A DNA stretch of 64,000 bases from Serilophus lunatus (GCA_013399895.1 VXBA01005890.1:922802-986801); one strand, 5' to 3'; shown: positions 38,701 to 50,751, counted from the first letter of the stretch. The notes: generated by a model not told the origin, from the sequence alone. Numbers and translations: made by a program.

Positions 38701-41099
38701 GAAGAAAAAAAGGAATAAACAAAAAGCTGAACAACAGAATTTTTTCCTTTATGAAAGAAATGCAATCTTTCACTGCACGTAACTCACAGCTGTAGTGTTC
38801 GAAGGTAACATAAGTTGCACACAACCATTTGTCTCACTGTTTTAAATGTACTTTTCAAGGATTTTTTTTATTTTGAAAATGCATGTGCATTTCCTTTTTG
38901 TTGAGACAACAAAGATGTCTCTGTTCCTCTTCAGATCTTCTCTCTAACACTGCATATAAAAATGAAACAATTTGTTTAAGGTTTCTGGATGGTGCATAGG
39001 AAGGATAAATATGACTTAGATTTCATCCTGCTATGGAGAAAAGCTGTTCAGATATTCACTCAATAATTAAAGTTGTTATTTTAGGATAAGCACTTGGTAG
39101 CTACAATAAAATATAAAAATTGCTTTTAATAAACGGGTTTGCTTTGGATTTTCTCATAAGCATTTTTCCTTGATAATACATTTTTGCTGATCTCAAACAT
39201 AATTCTATGGCAAAAACAATTGCCATAGAACAACAATAAAAAAATAACTGAAGGCTTATGTAGTGTTCTTTTTGTCAAGTTTTAAGGTACTCCAAATTCT
39301 TCTTTGCTGAAGTGCGTGAATGAAACTTTAAGAAGCTGTACTTTCAGTAAATCACACTAGAGTCCAATACAAACTCTTTTTTTCAGAATGTATCCCCATT
39401 TATTAGCAATCACCAGATGGATCCTAGTGTAACCTCAGGGAAGAAAACTAACGGCTTTTCCATCAAGTCATATTTGGACATGATCCAGTCACTGTTAACA
39501 TATCCAAATTAATTAAGAACCACTTAATCCTGAATCTGAACATTGTTTAATGCAAGAAGATACTTCTGAAAGATCATTTTAGACTATTTTATTTCCTTCC
39601 ACAGCAAAACAATTTCCAAAGATATCAGAGTAGACCAGGAGCTGCATTCATTGGTTTGCACTTCTATGTAAGTAAGTTTATTTCTGACAGAAATAAGATC
39701 CTAAAATGTAGAGACTGTGAATGAAAAATATTGCAATAACTATATACAAATTGATTAAAATGCTATTTAGAATTTTAATTTACATTTTAAATGGTTTTGC
39801 AAAAACATTTTTTGCACATTTTATTTTCATTTGTTGTTCTTCAGTAAAAGCTGGAATTTCAGCTTCTCTGTTGTTTTATGTTTTTAAGCTTTAACTTTTG
39901 TTTCCAGACAAATGAATACCAAAATTCTCATTCACTGGAATTGGCAGGCTTAGTTACAACATAAATTTAGTTTATTTGTATAGATTTACACAAATTAAAC
40001 CTGTTTCTCTTTTTTTCAAGTATGATTTTATTTCTCCAAATTAAACATTTACTTTCTTGTCACTTAAAAAAATATTTTTCAGTTCCAAATATATTCCATA
40101 AATATCTTCAACTGTAGCAATATATATCTGATTCTTAAATTTATCTTTAGACAAAGAAACCTTGTTTTCTGTGTTTTTATTACAGAGTGAATCTTATATT
40201 TCCAAAATAATTTTTCTAATTTTGTATTATATTATTTTACATTAACTTACTCTTGAAATGCTTAAGATTGCTTTCTTTTCCTCAGCTTCAATGACAGTTG
40301 CAGGAAAGGATGCATTTGTTGTCACAGTGTTTATTGGTATAAGAACAAATTTTTTTCTATGCATTCCTAAAACCAAAAACTTTCTGTTCCATGAATGCAT
40401 AGAAAACAGTTTTTGCAGTTTCAAAACTAATTCTACCCTAACACAAACAGTTATCCTTTTTGATGTTTCTGAGGTTACTTTTAGAATTTTATAAATCCAA
40501 TTCAGTTTTAACCATGTGAAACTGGTGGTTTAAATCACTGCACGTCATTACATTTGGACAATGAAAACAACACAGGCATTTTTACTTGTCTCTGGTAAAC
40601 TTCACTTCTGGATTTCCCTGACAGAGGACCTTAGCTGAAATCACCACGTGGAGATTTTAAAACGCAAATAAAACAAGCAAGTATAAACCAACTCTCTTTC
40701 CACTAAGTTTCTGAAATTTTTATTAAAACGGCTCAGTTGATCGGTGTAAGAGGCTTTAAAAACAAAACGCTATATATCAGAAAAAGTTATGGATCCCTTT
40801 GTGCCCTTTTCTGGAAAAAATGATATCTTTAAGAAAAAAAAACAAAACTGGGGAAGCGTTTGCACGAAGTAGCACTTTTAGTATATTTTCAGAGAATAAC
40901 TGCGATCCAACCATAAACATCAGTTAAAAACTTGAAGTGGTTTCACACATTCAAATGCCACTCCTTAATTGATCGGGGTATTTTACAGCAATTCCATCAG
41001 TTTTTCAGGCAATTAGGAAAGCGATGAGCCCAAGAGCTCCGGGAATGCCCACCCCTCACGACTATGGCACTGTTCTGCAATGCACACGGCATCACGCAT

Positions 41100-41450
41100 A
41101 TTCCTGCAATTAACACGTGTCCGACTGGAAATCAAGGATATTTCTTAGAAGAAAAAATACTGTCCAGGGTGTTGGCGATGCGATTTCGCACGTGGTCCGT
41201 GAGATGGGGACACGTTCAAGAGCTGGCCCGGCTCGCTCCCTCCCCCTGCCCGCCGGGCGCGGGGCTGACCCGGGCCAGTGCCGCCCGCCGGGCAGCGGCT
41301 CCCCGAGCAAAACGCAGCTCCTGCGCGCCCCGCAGGCTCCCGGCGGGATCGCTCCTTGGAGAGAGGTGCCTTCGTCTTTCTCAAAATAGCCAGAGACGGT
41401 CCGCTTAGCTATGCCAGAGGTGAACTTAAGGGAAAACGGACCGGAGCCAC
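41100..41450. promoter_or_regulatory. Orphan CpG-rich island, candidate promoter
   Basis: CpG-dense sequence (CCGCCGGGCGCGGGGC, GTGCCGCCCGCCGGGCAGCG and similar) stands alone in AT-rich DNA, about 7 kb from the nearest recognised gene. In birds such islands usually mark promoters. A donor-like CAGAG|GTGAAC occurs on the plus strand at 41420. Several overlapping reading frames are open here (for example 41064-41408, plus), as expected in GC-rich sequence. None matches a protein I know. It may start a lncRNA or an unannotated gene, or act as an enhancer. Confidence 0.5.
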
Positions 41451-41729
41451 CAACTCATGCCATCTATGTCCACTGTAGAATTTGAATGAAAAACCTGGTA
41501 CGTTAGAAGCTGATGCCATTGAGCACGACAACAGATATTACAGTCTTTCTTACTCGTGAGTTTGAATAATGCTGTTACAAAATGCTGAGATGGCAATATG
41601 ATGCCTGGCAGACTTTGTCCTCCTCCCATCACTATTTCAGGGCAATCATCAGATGTGGAAGTTCCCACTGCTAAGGGTTTCTGCTGGGATCTTGTTAAGG
41701 AGTTCAACAAAAAACTCTTCTTCCATAGG

Positions 41730-41744
41730 AAAAAAAAAAAAAAA
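41730..41744. repeat. Poly(A) run, 15 bases
   Basis: Homopolymer of 15 A followed by GACAAC. Confidence 0.93.
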
Positions 41745-44388
41745 GACAACTTCCTCAAACTCCAATCTCTCTACAGCTAGCAGGGGATGATATTCCAGAC
41801 ATGAGTTTTGACAGCATGTGTTAAAGACGTGCATTGGTTGTTAGTATCTTTCTGGTCGCCTAAGGAAACAGAACTACAATTTTTCTTATGGACACATAGA
41901 GGGCTTAACAGATCAGTATTTATTAGTATAAATAGCAGGCAAAATAACAAGAAGAAATCCACATCCAATCTTCTTCCCATAAGAAAAAGAGAAGGCCTAG
42001 TGTTTGACATGCTCTTAGTTACCTCTTTAAAAGGGATGGATAAACCCATAGGCGTCTATATATAAACTGTACCCTACACTGAAGCGACAGTTCCTAAATT
42101 TATTACATCAACAGACCAACCTTTCCCATGGATGATCTTATACCTTGGTCTTGCACTCAAGGAATTAAACATTTTTCTCTTCGACACAGTAGCAGCCAAG
42201 GCCACAAGCAGTCCAGGAAAACGAAAGTACACAGGTCACACTATGGCTGCATTTGCTCTAGAATAAGCAAGGCTAAATTTGTGTTGTTTTCACAAGAACT
42301 CAGGCAGCCTTAAGAACACTTAGGGGAGGAAAAGCAATCAAAGTCTCTGAAGGCAAACAGCTGGGGTTCAGAGGGGTAGTTTACAGCTCCACCATCAGCT
42401 TTGTACATAACTTGGTACATTCTTTACACATCCTCTAACAGGCAGTGCAAGGATTTCAGGAAGAGCAATGTATCTTATTTTTCTTAGTTCTCACAAACAG
42501 TTAAGTTTTAAATATCTTTTTGTACGTATTTTTTGTGTTAAGAGAAATAACTCGAATTTCACATTTGGGGTGAGGCTATTCAATAGTGATCACGAGGTAT
42601 GTCTGACACAGCAAGAAGCTACTGATACACAGCCCTCTAATCCTTCATTGAAATGTTTTGTATTCACTTGCAAGACAAACTCTAGGTCTGATCTGATCTG
42701 CACAAAGTTGCCATATTTTGCATAAGCAAGATGGATAGAAGCATAATTGATAGACCTAAAAAGTTATTGTTTCATACACAAATATCACAGTCCATCACAG
42801 CTTCATCTACAGAACATCTACTGTCAAAGTAATTTGAAGACTCAAAGTAGCAGGCTGTACCACACAATAGTTGTTGCACCTATACATTATGAATTTGTCA
42901 GTTTTAAAAAAAAAGACATTATACATGTTTCAAATAACAGGAATTTATGAATAGATCAGCTAGGCTGAGTCACATGAGCTGTCCTGAGACAACAAATGGG
43001 CCTTTGTTTCCTGAAATGCTGTTCACAAGCCAAATTTCTGGATAAAGGCAAAAGTTGGATGATGCTATGAAATCTACACTCAGACTTTAGAAGCCTTGCA
43101 AGAAAATTAACTGCCAATAGAGAGAAAAAATACTAGTTTACCAAACAAGAATAGAACACACAACTTTCACAGTCTCCTGAACAGTTGACTAGATTGAAGA
43201 TGAAGGAAAAGTCACTGCTTGGTTGCTCTGAATATATGAGCCTCTCACAAAGCAATCCTCATGCAACCTTGTGTAGAACCCTTGGCACATAACCCTCTCT
43301 TGCCATGCCATGTACTGTTCCTAACATTCCAGTCCTTTCATATATGTGCATCAGAAAAATTAGAGACCTGAGAGAGCAATGTTTAAGTGACTGGGCTGAG
43401 AGGGGGCAGTGCAACTACTAGCCTCTTCCCATTCTGCCTTCTCATTTCCTTTAAATGCTGTCACCATTGATAAGGTAAAGTTGAAATCAGAACACTGGAG
43501 TAGTGTAGAAAGGATAAAAAGACAGTAGGAATGGTGGGCTTATCACAATTGTGCAGTCTTTATTCACAGAAAAAAGTTTAGTTCTTTCAGCTCAGAATAA
43601 ATCAATCAAAGCCAGTGTCTGTTTCTCCTGAAGTAGGAAACCTTTCATTGGACAATGCAGCTGGAAAAGGGAAGGCAAAAAGTTGAAAAGAGCCTCTTCC
43701 TGCAGAAATGAGCTCAATCAGTTCTCCCTTGAAGCCTGACCCTTAGGTAAGTTAAAACCGTTGGTAAACTCGTGGCTGAAGAGAGTGATGCATAGCTATT
43801 GCTTGACTCTCACCCTCCCCACAACTGCCATAACTAAGATCATGCCACTCTGAGGAGCAGATAGCTTTGCACTGCTTGGATTTCTGCATGCTGAGGCTGT
43901 AGTCCTGTAACCTCTGATACCAGAACAGGTATCTGGCTTCCATCAAATTCAGAACCCCTGCGATTGTTTAGGTAGCAGGAGGAAAAGGTAGCACAATAGA
44001 AACAGATACGCACTATAAAGCCTTTGTGCAGGTCTCCTTTTGTTGTTTAAAAAAACCTCAGTTGTGACCACAGATCGGGAGAGCACTTTGCAGCATGCGG
44101 CCATGACATTCTTCCTCCAGTACTATGCAGCCCCAAACTATATTTAGCCTTCTCTGTAACCAGTGTCAGCTGTAGATAAAGCAAACTAAAAGCTCACAGC
44201 TGACTTTATGCACCAGTGAAGCCCACGTTGTCTGAGCATTACAGCAAAACTTAACAGTGACTAGAAGAATACGTATCTCAATTATTCTTATACTCTACCC
44301 TTCACTGAGAAACACTTTCAAAACCACCAGTCAATACATTTGCTTGACCTAGTCACCAGGACTTCCCTCCACCGTCAAAACTGGTGGT

Positions 44389-44555
44389 GGCCACACTGAG
44401 AACGACTAATGCCACAGGAGACGTGGCTGATGAGATCATCATGTCAGTAGGAGGAGCATCCGACACAGCCTCGCCTTCGCCAGCCATTTGTTCCCAGTCT
44501 TTTATTGCCTCCTACTGACGCTGCTTTTTGTAGAGCTGCAAACCAATCCAGCTGA
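44389..44555 (-). other. Candidate terminal exon of an unrecognised transcript
   Basis: On the minus strand a pyrimidine-rich tract ending CCCCCCTTTCGTTTTCAG is followed by an exon-like segment. In one frame it reads WIGLQLYKKQRQ and stops at TAG. AATAAA lies only 6 nt past that stop, and GGCTGTGTCGG lies further on as a possible downstream element. Another frame is open for 35 codons (LDWFAALQKAAS...). A 44-codon ATG frame (MAGEGEAVSDAPPTD..., 44488-44354) also lies here. I recognise none of these. Acceptor plus poly(A) signal suggests a last exon, but no upstream exon was found. Confidence 0.3.
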
Positions 44556-46035
44556 AAACGAAAGGGGGGAAATAGGAGTATTTTCAGTGTATCTTAGCTA
44601 ATTGGTCCCTCAACCCTCTTGACTACGTAATGCAGAATAGGTGTCCCAGAGCACCAACAACTTACCAGAAAAGCTCAGGAACTGCACCACCACTGTCACC
44701 AGTGATTTTAGGCATCTGAAGTAACTCACTTTAAAAACCAAGCCCTGCACACTAGGTCGAAAAGGGCAGACCTTGTCATCCTCTCAGGAAACTGCTGACA
44801 ATCTGCAGGACATTTAGCAATTTGCTAATGCAATTTTTATACTGTATACACACACATACCCCCTTTATACACATAAACATTTCAATAAAATGACAGCTTT
44901 TAATTCTTCCAGTGCTGGGTTTTATTCTTGTAAAAGTGCCTGCATTTCCCCTGTCTTTTGTATGTAGGTTGATGAAATACAGCTACCACAAAACTTTGCA
45001 GGCAGGTGGCAGTTACAGTGGTGGGAAGTTTCAACTAAGCAGTTTCTTATCAGCACAATTACAGAATTAAAAAAAACAACAAAACAAACTACAACTCTGA
45101 CAGTGCCATTTAAGTTACACACTTATACCTCCATCAGTTTAATCAACCTTTTCTCCCTCAGTCACAACCTAAAGAATTTTTTTTGACAAAGACCAATGAA
45201 ATATGGTATTATTAGAATGCTGTTTAGAAGATCCATTACTTCTTTGAAAATCCCTCTAAGGACCTTTGAATATGTATTCGATCCAAATATGTTTAATTTT
45301 CTGTTGTAAAGAAAATCATTTTTTCCATCAACTCAAACAGAAATGATTCAGCAGTAGGAATCAAATATTCAATGGCAACTAAAATTTAGTATTTTCATTC
45401 AAAAAATAGAGTTGCTCAAAACAGATCTAAAGCAAATTCCAAATAAAAAAAAAACATCCATATACTGTACCTGTTCAAACCCCAGAAGGCAGAATTTCCC
45501 TGCTGTATCCATGAAGTTACACCCATGCTGCACATCTAGCCAGGTTCCTGCTGTATACAAGCAAGATTTTAGCCTGGATTACACATCCCACCCAACCAGG
45601 CTCTTAAAAAATCTTTTCTGGCCCACAGAGAGCTCGCCTTGCCCAAGTCAGCTGTGACATTGTACACAATACGCTGGGACTAGAGTAAGAGCCACCTTTC
45701 AGTAAAGACTGGAGTTTATTCCTTCCTTATTCTCCATTTCACCTCAAAAATCAAACAGGATGTCTTAAAATATCTGTAGCTTAAGTGAACATGTTTTGAC
45801 TTCATCCTGGACACCACGAAGGAAGTACCTTACACAGCCAGTATTGTTCCAGGAAGGAAGCAACTGCTAAATAAAATATCAGTGCAGCGTCTGCTGTGTC
45901 ACACTTGAGATTCAAATTTTCAATCTGGTCACAGAAGCAGCAGGCTAATAAATCTGCACAACTCAAATCAGGGCTAGGTCATAAAAACACAAATAATAAA
46001 GCCTATTTAGTTGTGAAGATAATTTTCTCTTACAG

Positions 46036-46112
46036 AGGAAGGAGCAGAGGCAGAACTGAAACAGTTCCAGAGAGAAGGTCCAGCGGGTGCAGCAGTGGCA
46101 GGCCCGATCAAG
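46036..46112 (+). other. Candidate internal exon of an unrecognised plus-strand transcript
   Basis: TTTTCTCTTACAG precedes and AAG|GTGAGCC follows a 77-bp segment, both close to vertebrate splice consensus. One frame is fully open and reads EGAEAELKQFQREGPAGAAV..., using AG as the end of a split codon. A second frame is open too; the third stops after seven codons. The composition is less AT-rich than the flanks. It could follow a first exon in the CpG island at 41.1-41.45 kb. I do not recognise the peptide and found no partner exon, so coding status is unknown. Confidence 0.4.
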
Positions 46113-46425
46113 GTGAGCCAATGTATGGCTGTGCATCTAAAGAATGAAAGTAAATCGACTCTGAAGCTGTACGTCTATACAGGAGTATTTTGCCAGTTTG
46201 ATTAATCTCCACTCAGGAAAATCAGTCTGCTTTCCCACTGGCAGCTGCTTGAAAGTCACCTGATTTACAAACAAGCATTTCAAAAACAGCAGTGTGCTCA
46301 CTCTACAGAAAAAAACCCAAACAATTGTTTTTTCACACTTAAACCCAAGTAGCTCCCCATCACAATTCCCCAAAGCAGGTATTAAACAAAATAAAACCTA
46401 CATCATTAAAATAATAAAATCTCTT

Positions 46426-46445
46426 CATTCCATTCCATTCCATTC
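46426..46445. repeat. (CATTC)4 microsatellite
   Basis: Four exact CATTC units. Confidence 0.93.
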
Positions 46446-47184
46446 CTGGTTTAACACATCTATGGGCATTTTCCTTGACATGACTCAATTTTAATGCAGT
46501 CCCAATCTAAATGCTACCATGTAGGTAAGTTTGAAATCTAGACCCATTTATTTAGTGAGAGCAAAAAAATTGAGAGCAGCAGCTGATTTTTAGGAGGGCT
46601 ATTGTCTTAATGGAAATATTTTTAAAGTACAAAGTTATTAATGGCATATAATTTGGTAAAATGTGATCTATATATCTTACCAAGTCTCATTAACTGTCAA
46701 CATATGTGAAAACAAAAGATGCATTCTTATTTCCTCCAACACCTTTGCAGTCCTTTACCTGAGCAACAGAGTACCTTTCCCCTAACAATAATAAACACAC
46801 TGTATTTTTCCAGAAAAATGGAATTTTCTATCACATTGAGTTCTTCTTATTCTGTTTTAGCACCCTGCAACTTAGTTGAATTATATTTAAAACAGTGTCC
46901 TTTCCTATGCCCAAGTTATCACAACAGATATGTATCACATTTTGTGGGCAATTACAGAACGTGAATCCCATCCTGGACAAAGGTTATACCATCTGTTTTG
47001 ATGACTGGTACTTGAAAAGGCAACATCCTGCAGGGCCAGTACTCTATAATTATTTCCATCCTTAAAATGAGAGACATTTTAAAAACACAAGCTTTCAGGG
47101 CAACTAACTCTTGCATCTGTCATCACATGTTATTGCCAAGTAATATACACCAAAATGTCACTAATCACATAAATGGCATTTGTT

Positions 47185-47290
47185 GCAGAATCAGACAATT
47201 AACAAGGTTGGAAAAGTCCATTGAACCTACGACCCAACACCATCCCATCATCTAAATCATGGCACCAAGTACCTCACCACAGTCATGGAG
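47185..47290 (-). mobile_element. CR1 LINE 3' fragment, reverse orientation
   Basis: AACAAGGTTGGAAAAGTCCA followed by CGACCCAACACCATCCCATC and ATCATGGCACCAAGTACCTC is the reverse complement of the CR1 tail found at 10.0 kb and 25.0 kb. It lies about 0.75 kb beyond the LLPH 3' end and is on the same strand as LLPH. Confidence 0.88.
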
Positions 47291-48052
47291 TATTTTATCC
47301 TGTGCACAGATTGTACACCACGATAGATGAGAAACATTTCAAAAGGAATAAAGGCTACAGAAAATATATATGAAAAAGAAAATTCCCATTTACTAGAACT
47401 TGGAAAAGATCTTGGAAATAAAATAGTTTTTTCTGTGTGTTTGCATTCTCTCATTTTAATACTAAAAGCATCAGTCTTACTTTAATATATTCAGTTCCTA
47501 CAGTATTTCTGTTGCAGACAGCAGTGAAATACTTTTTTGTTCTCTTTGTAAATTAAGATCTCTTTACCTTGCAGAAGTTTCATGAAGGCTTGGTGTTGAT
47601 TTCTGCATAGAAAATTTTTGAAGCTACATGTGGAAAGTTCTTTTTTTAATTATCAGATGTTAAAAGCAACACAAGTCAGTGACACAAAAGTAATTTTACA
47701 GAAGGATTTAAAGGCTACAGCGAGTTTACAGAATCTTTTGGTTAGATTTACTAAAAGACAAGTTACAAAGACCACAGTAGAGAAAACATTTCATTTTTGT
47801 TAAGACTGACTTCCTTTAGTGTTTTCGGTGTTCATTAATACAAAATATGAAGACCCTCCTCCCTCAAGAAAACAGATAACCACAGACAATCCGTCTACTC
47901 AAAGGCACTCAGCTTGCTTTTTAAGTTCAGCAGACACCAAGCTGATACTTGTTTCATCATCTGCTGGCCTAGTAGTCTCTTCAAAACTTCATTCAACACA
48001 ATAAATTTTACTCATTGACCAAGCACAAAAATATCGTGAACTTATGTGGAAA

Positions 48053-48058
48053 TTTATT
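48053..48058 (-). terminator. LLPH poly(A) signal
   Basis: AATAAA on the minus strand lies 38 nt past the LLPH stop codon, and a GU-rich stretch (TTTTTGTGCTTGG) follows about 25 nt downstream. This predicts a very short 3' UTR of roughly 60 nt. The signal and its context are seen in the sequence; the cleavage position is inferred. Confidence 0.7.
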
Positions 48059-48096
48059 TAATTGAGCAAAATATTCATCTTCTTACAAAACTGATT

Positions 48097-50464
48097 TTAC
48101 CAGACGAGGCCTTTGGCCAACTTTGATTTTTTTTTCCCCTTAATACGCTGTGCCTTAAGCTTCTTTCTTTGCCTGGAATTCATCCATATTGGGTACTGTC
48201 CATGCTGGTCTAGAAGAGTTTTTTTGTTTCGTTTAATATCCAGCTCCATTTTGCAGTCATCTGAAAAGAGAATATATTTATAGTGAGTAAAATACCTGAA
48301 TCAGCTTCATAGATGCTATTTTGTCAATAGATTCCCCAACATACCCCTGGACACAACAGTATTTGTACATAGAGAGCGGAAGGGTTTATACACAGAAAGC
48401 ACTTTCTCAATCAATGCATCTGCAACACTGAAACTTTGGGGTTGGTAGTAAATGTGTAGAATTTTCCCTAAGGCCTGTGTCTTAGTCTGCCAATTGTTCC
48501 AATACTGTGCCCAAAAACACTGTGTGTGGTCTCCATCACAGAGACAGGCAACCATACAGGAAGCTACAGGCTTACTGAAACATATGCACAATTACACACC
48601 GAAGATGCAATGTTTAAAATCTCTTCTAAAAAATTAAATTAATCTGAGTGGAGAGATAAAGACAGGTAAAGAAAATAAAGAGAAAAGCTGAAGTACAATG
48701 AAGGAGCCAGTGATGCCACACCTGCCTCAAGGGGTGAGCACGATGTCAAGTCTAACACATTTATGGGCAGAAAGAGAAGCTTAATCCCTAGGATCAGAAA
48801 GACTGTCCGTGACACGGTCTCTCCCCAATATGGTGTTCCCAGCTAGCTAACACCCCACAAACATCATGTCTCAGTGAGACAACAAGGCTGCAAGAGGAAC
48901 ACCTTGCTAAGCACTGACTGGAACTGTGCTCTGTAACTTCATTTCAACCTTGTTTCCAAAACCATCCATGTGCAACTCAAACCTTTATCGTGTTGTGCCT
49001 GTGTTATAAAGGTCTGTGTTCGAAGTAGACTCAATAGGTATGATTATCTTGAAAAATATGTGAATGCCATATAGTTTTAAAAACACCTACAAAACCACTT
49101 CTGACCAATGGCTAATCACATCTTCCATTTGCTTTTGCCTAACAACAAAAACCGAAGGAAAAACCCCCAAAACTCACGGTGTGCTGTGAGAATTACCTCA
49201 GAGCAAGATAGTAAAATGTCCCAAAAAATTATTTACCTGTCTATGGAAAGTACATATTCCAGATCAAGTTTTTATCCACTTCAGTCCTTGTAAGACTTAG
49301 TGATGCAAAACCCCTTGTGTCCACAGCTAGTGCTCAGAAGTCCTCTCAAAGACAGCATTATTTTCACAAAGCTTGTAGTTGTTGGTGAAATACACACATT
49401 CTTAGGTATTTCCGAGGCTGGCACCTCTGCAAAGCCAAGTGACAATGGCCACTCGTGGAGCCTTTGCCAGCAGGGCTGAAAGGAGGTGCAGGAATAACAT
49501 GGATGCTTCTAAACTAGGTTGAAGGCAACGATTTTCTCCTCCAGCTTCAGCATCAGAAGGCTGACAATGTTCAGAAACATTTAAGAAATTCAATTCTAAC
49601 AAACGCTTTAAAAATTAACTTTTACACCAAGTAATAGACTAAGATTTGGTTTGCACTTCAGTTTCGGAAAGTGCTTTCCTGACTTCTGTCCAGTTTGCAG
49701 CTATTTAAAACCTCTGCTTCCACTTCCGGGGTTACTTTCTTTACATCCCATTCCAGGCACACAGAGGAAGGTGCCACCTGACACCGCCCAGTCCTGCACC
49801 ACGTGCCGTGCAGCATTAATGAGCACACAGAAACTGCCTGTGGACTTCCCCTACCTTTACACAGCACACTGAACTACCAAAAAAAGACACTATACTCTTG
49901 ATAAAAATTTCTCTACAACCACTTAAGATTTAGTTTATACGTCTAGCGTCCTTTTCGAACTAGGACAGAAATTACATCCTATGTTTAACAGTAAATATAA
50001 TGGTGGGATTGGAACAACTGCTAATGACGAATCTCCACTGACCTGACGTTTTCAGAGACGTCTCTCTTAAGACACATTACCTACCTCACATACCAAAAAT
50101 CAAATATTCTGTAAGTGACTGGACGGATGCTCGCGTTGCGGAACGACCAGACCCAGCGCTCGAACAGCGCTTTCTCAGCTTTAGGAAATGCGTGTTCCGA
50201 GTGCCTGTCGCCACCCCGTAATAACCGCACGGCTGGTGCCCCCAGTGACAGCCACAGAGCAGCCCCACACCCGCCCCGCTCACCCCTCTGCTCCAGGACT
50301 CTCGCAGGGGCCACCACGGTCGCCACCTCCTTGACCTCCTCCATGACGGCATCCGCGTTCGTGCCCAGGATCTTCTTCAGCCTCTCCAGCTCCTTGGGCG
50401 CGTTCTTCTTCCTCTTCTCCGCCCGCATCTTCCTCCTCCACTTGCTCCTCAGGCTCTTCGCCAT
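48097..50464 (-). CDS. LLPH: LLPH (protein LLP homolog), 2 coding exons
   Basis: The coding sequence joins 50464-50284 (181 nt) to 48260-48097 (164 nt) across a 2,023-bp GT-AG intron, giving 114 residues and TAA. The N-terminus MAKSLRSKWRRKMRAEKRKK and the C-terminal block IKRNKKTLLDQHGQYPIWMN, followed by a lysine-rich tail ending AKGLVW, identify LLPH. This is a small, very basic nucleolar/chromosome-associated protein of the learning-associated protein family (family knowledge). The splice makes codon GAT from G plus AT, giving the expected acidic pair DD. Human LLPH is 129 residues. This copy is shorter in the weakly conserved middle and in the basic tail. The start ATG sits 6 nt after a plausible acceptor (CCCGCAG), so a non-coding first exon upstream is likely, as in mammals. 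Confidence 0.95.
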
Positions 50465-50472
50465 CTCCCTGC

Positions 50473-50502
50473 GGGAACGGGAACGGGAACGGGAATGGGA
50501 AN
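50473..50502. repeat. GGGAAC hexanucleotide repeat, about five units
   Basis: Units at 50473, 50479 and 50485 are exact; the next two are GGGAAT and GGGAAN, the last ending at an unresolved base. On the minus strand this reads as a TTCCCG-type tract ending immediately before the CAG acceptor that precedes the LLPH ATG. It therefore occupies the place of the polypyrimidine tract. Confidence 0.85.
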
Positions 50503-50706
50503 GTGAGTGTGCGGGGGCGCGCCCTGCGGCGCGGGCGGCATGGCGGGCACGGAGCACCGGGCACACGCGCGTGTCCTGTCACCGCAGGGAACACGGCGAC
50601 ACTGCATTGTGAGGTGCTGCCACACACTTCTGGGTGAAACGCTAAGGCAGAAGAGAGAGACCCTCACACTCGCGCAAACCGCTTTGCGGTGGCACTTGAG
50701 AAGCCT

Positions 50707-50751
50707 CGGTCCTGCTCCAGCGCGGCANNNCGGTCCTGCTCCAGCGCGGCA
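50707..50751. other. 21-bp direct duplication flanking a 3-N gap
   Basis: The 21 bases at 50707-50727 recur exactly at 50731-50751, separated only by NNN (50728-50730). An identical sequence on both sides of a tiny gap is the usual mark of two contig ends that should have been overlapped. A true tandem duplication is possible but less likely. Confidence 0.8.

Larger units (their letters stand above)
32641..41099. other. Gene-free intergenic sequence
   Basis: 8.5 kb, strongly AT-rich from 37 to 41 kb, with microsatellites listed separately. A run of AGGTCA-like half-sites occurs at 37917-37940. No exon, RNA gene or repeat family recognised. Confidence 0.55.

Noticed and set aside
38390..38824. 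144-codon minus-strand frame
   Set aside because: It includes a poly(A) homopolymer read as a phenylalanine run. No motif and no splice support.
1..41000. HMGA2 coding exons (AT-hook or acidic tail)
   Set aside because: No AT-hook core (PRGRPRK-like) or acidic C-terminal coding sequence was found on the plus strand.
50115..50612. Plus-strand 165-codon frame opposite LLPH
   Set aside because: It is the antisense shadow of LLPH exon 1 and its CpG island, including a serine/arginine-rich run caused by the hexamer repeat.
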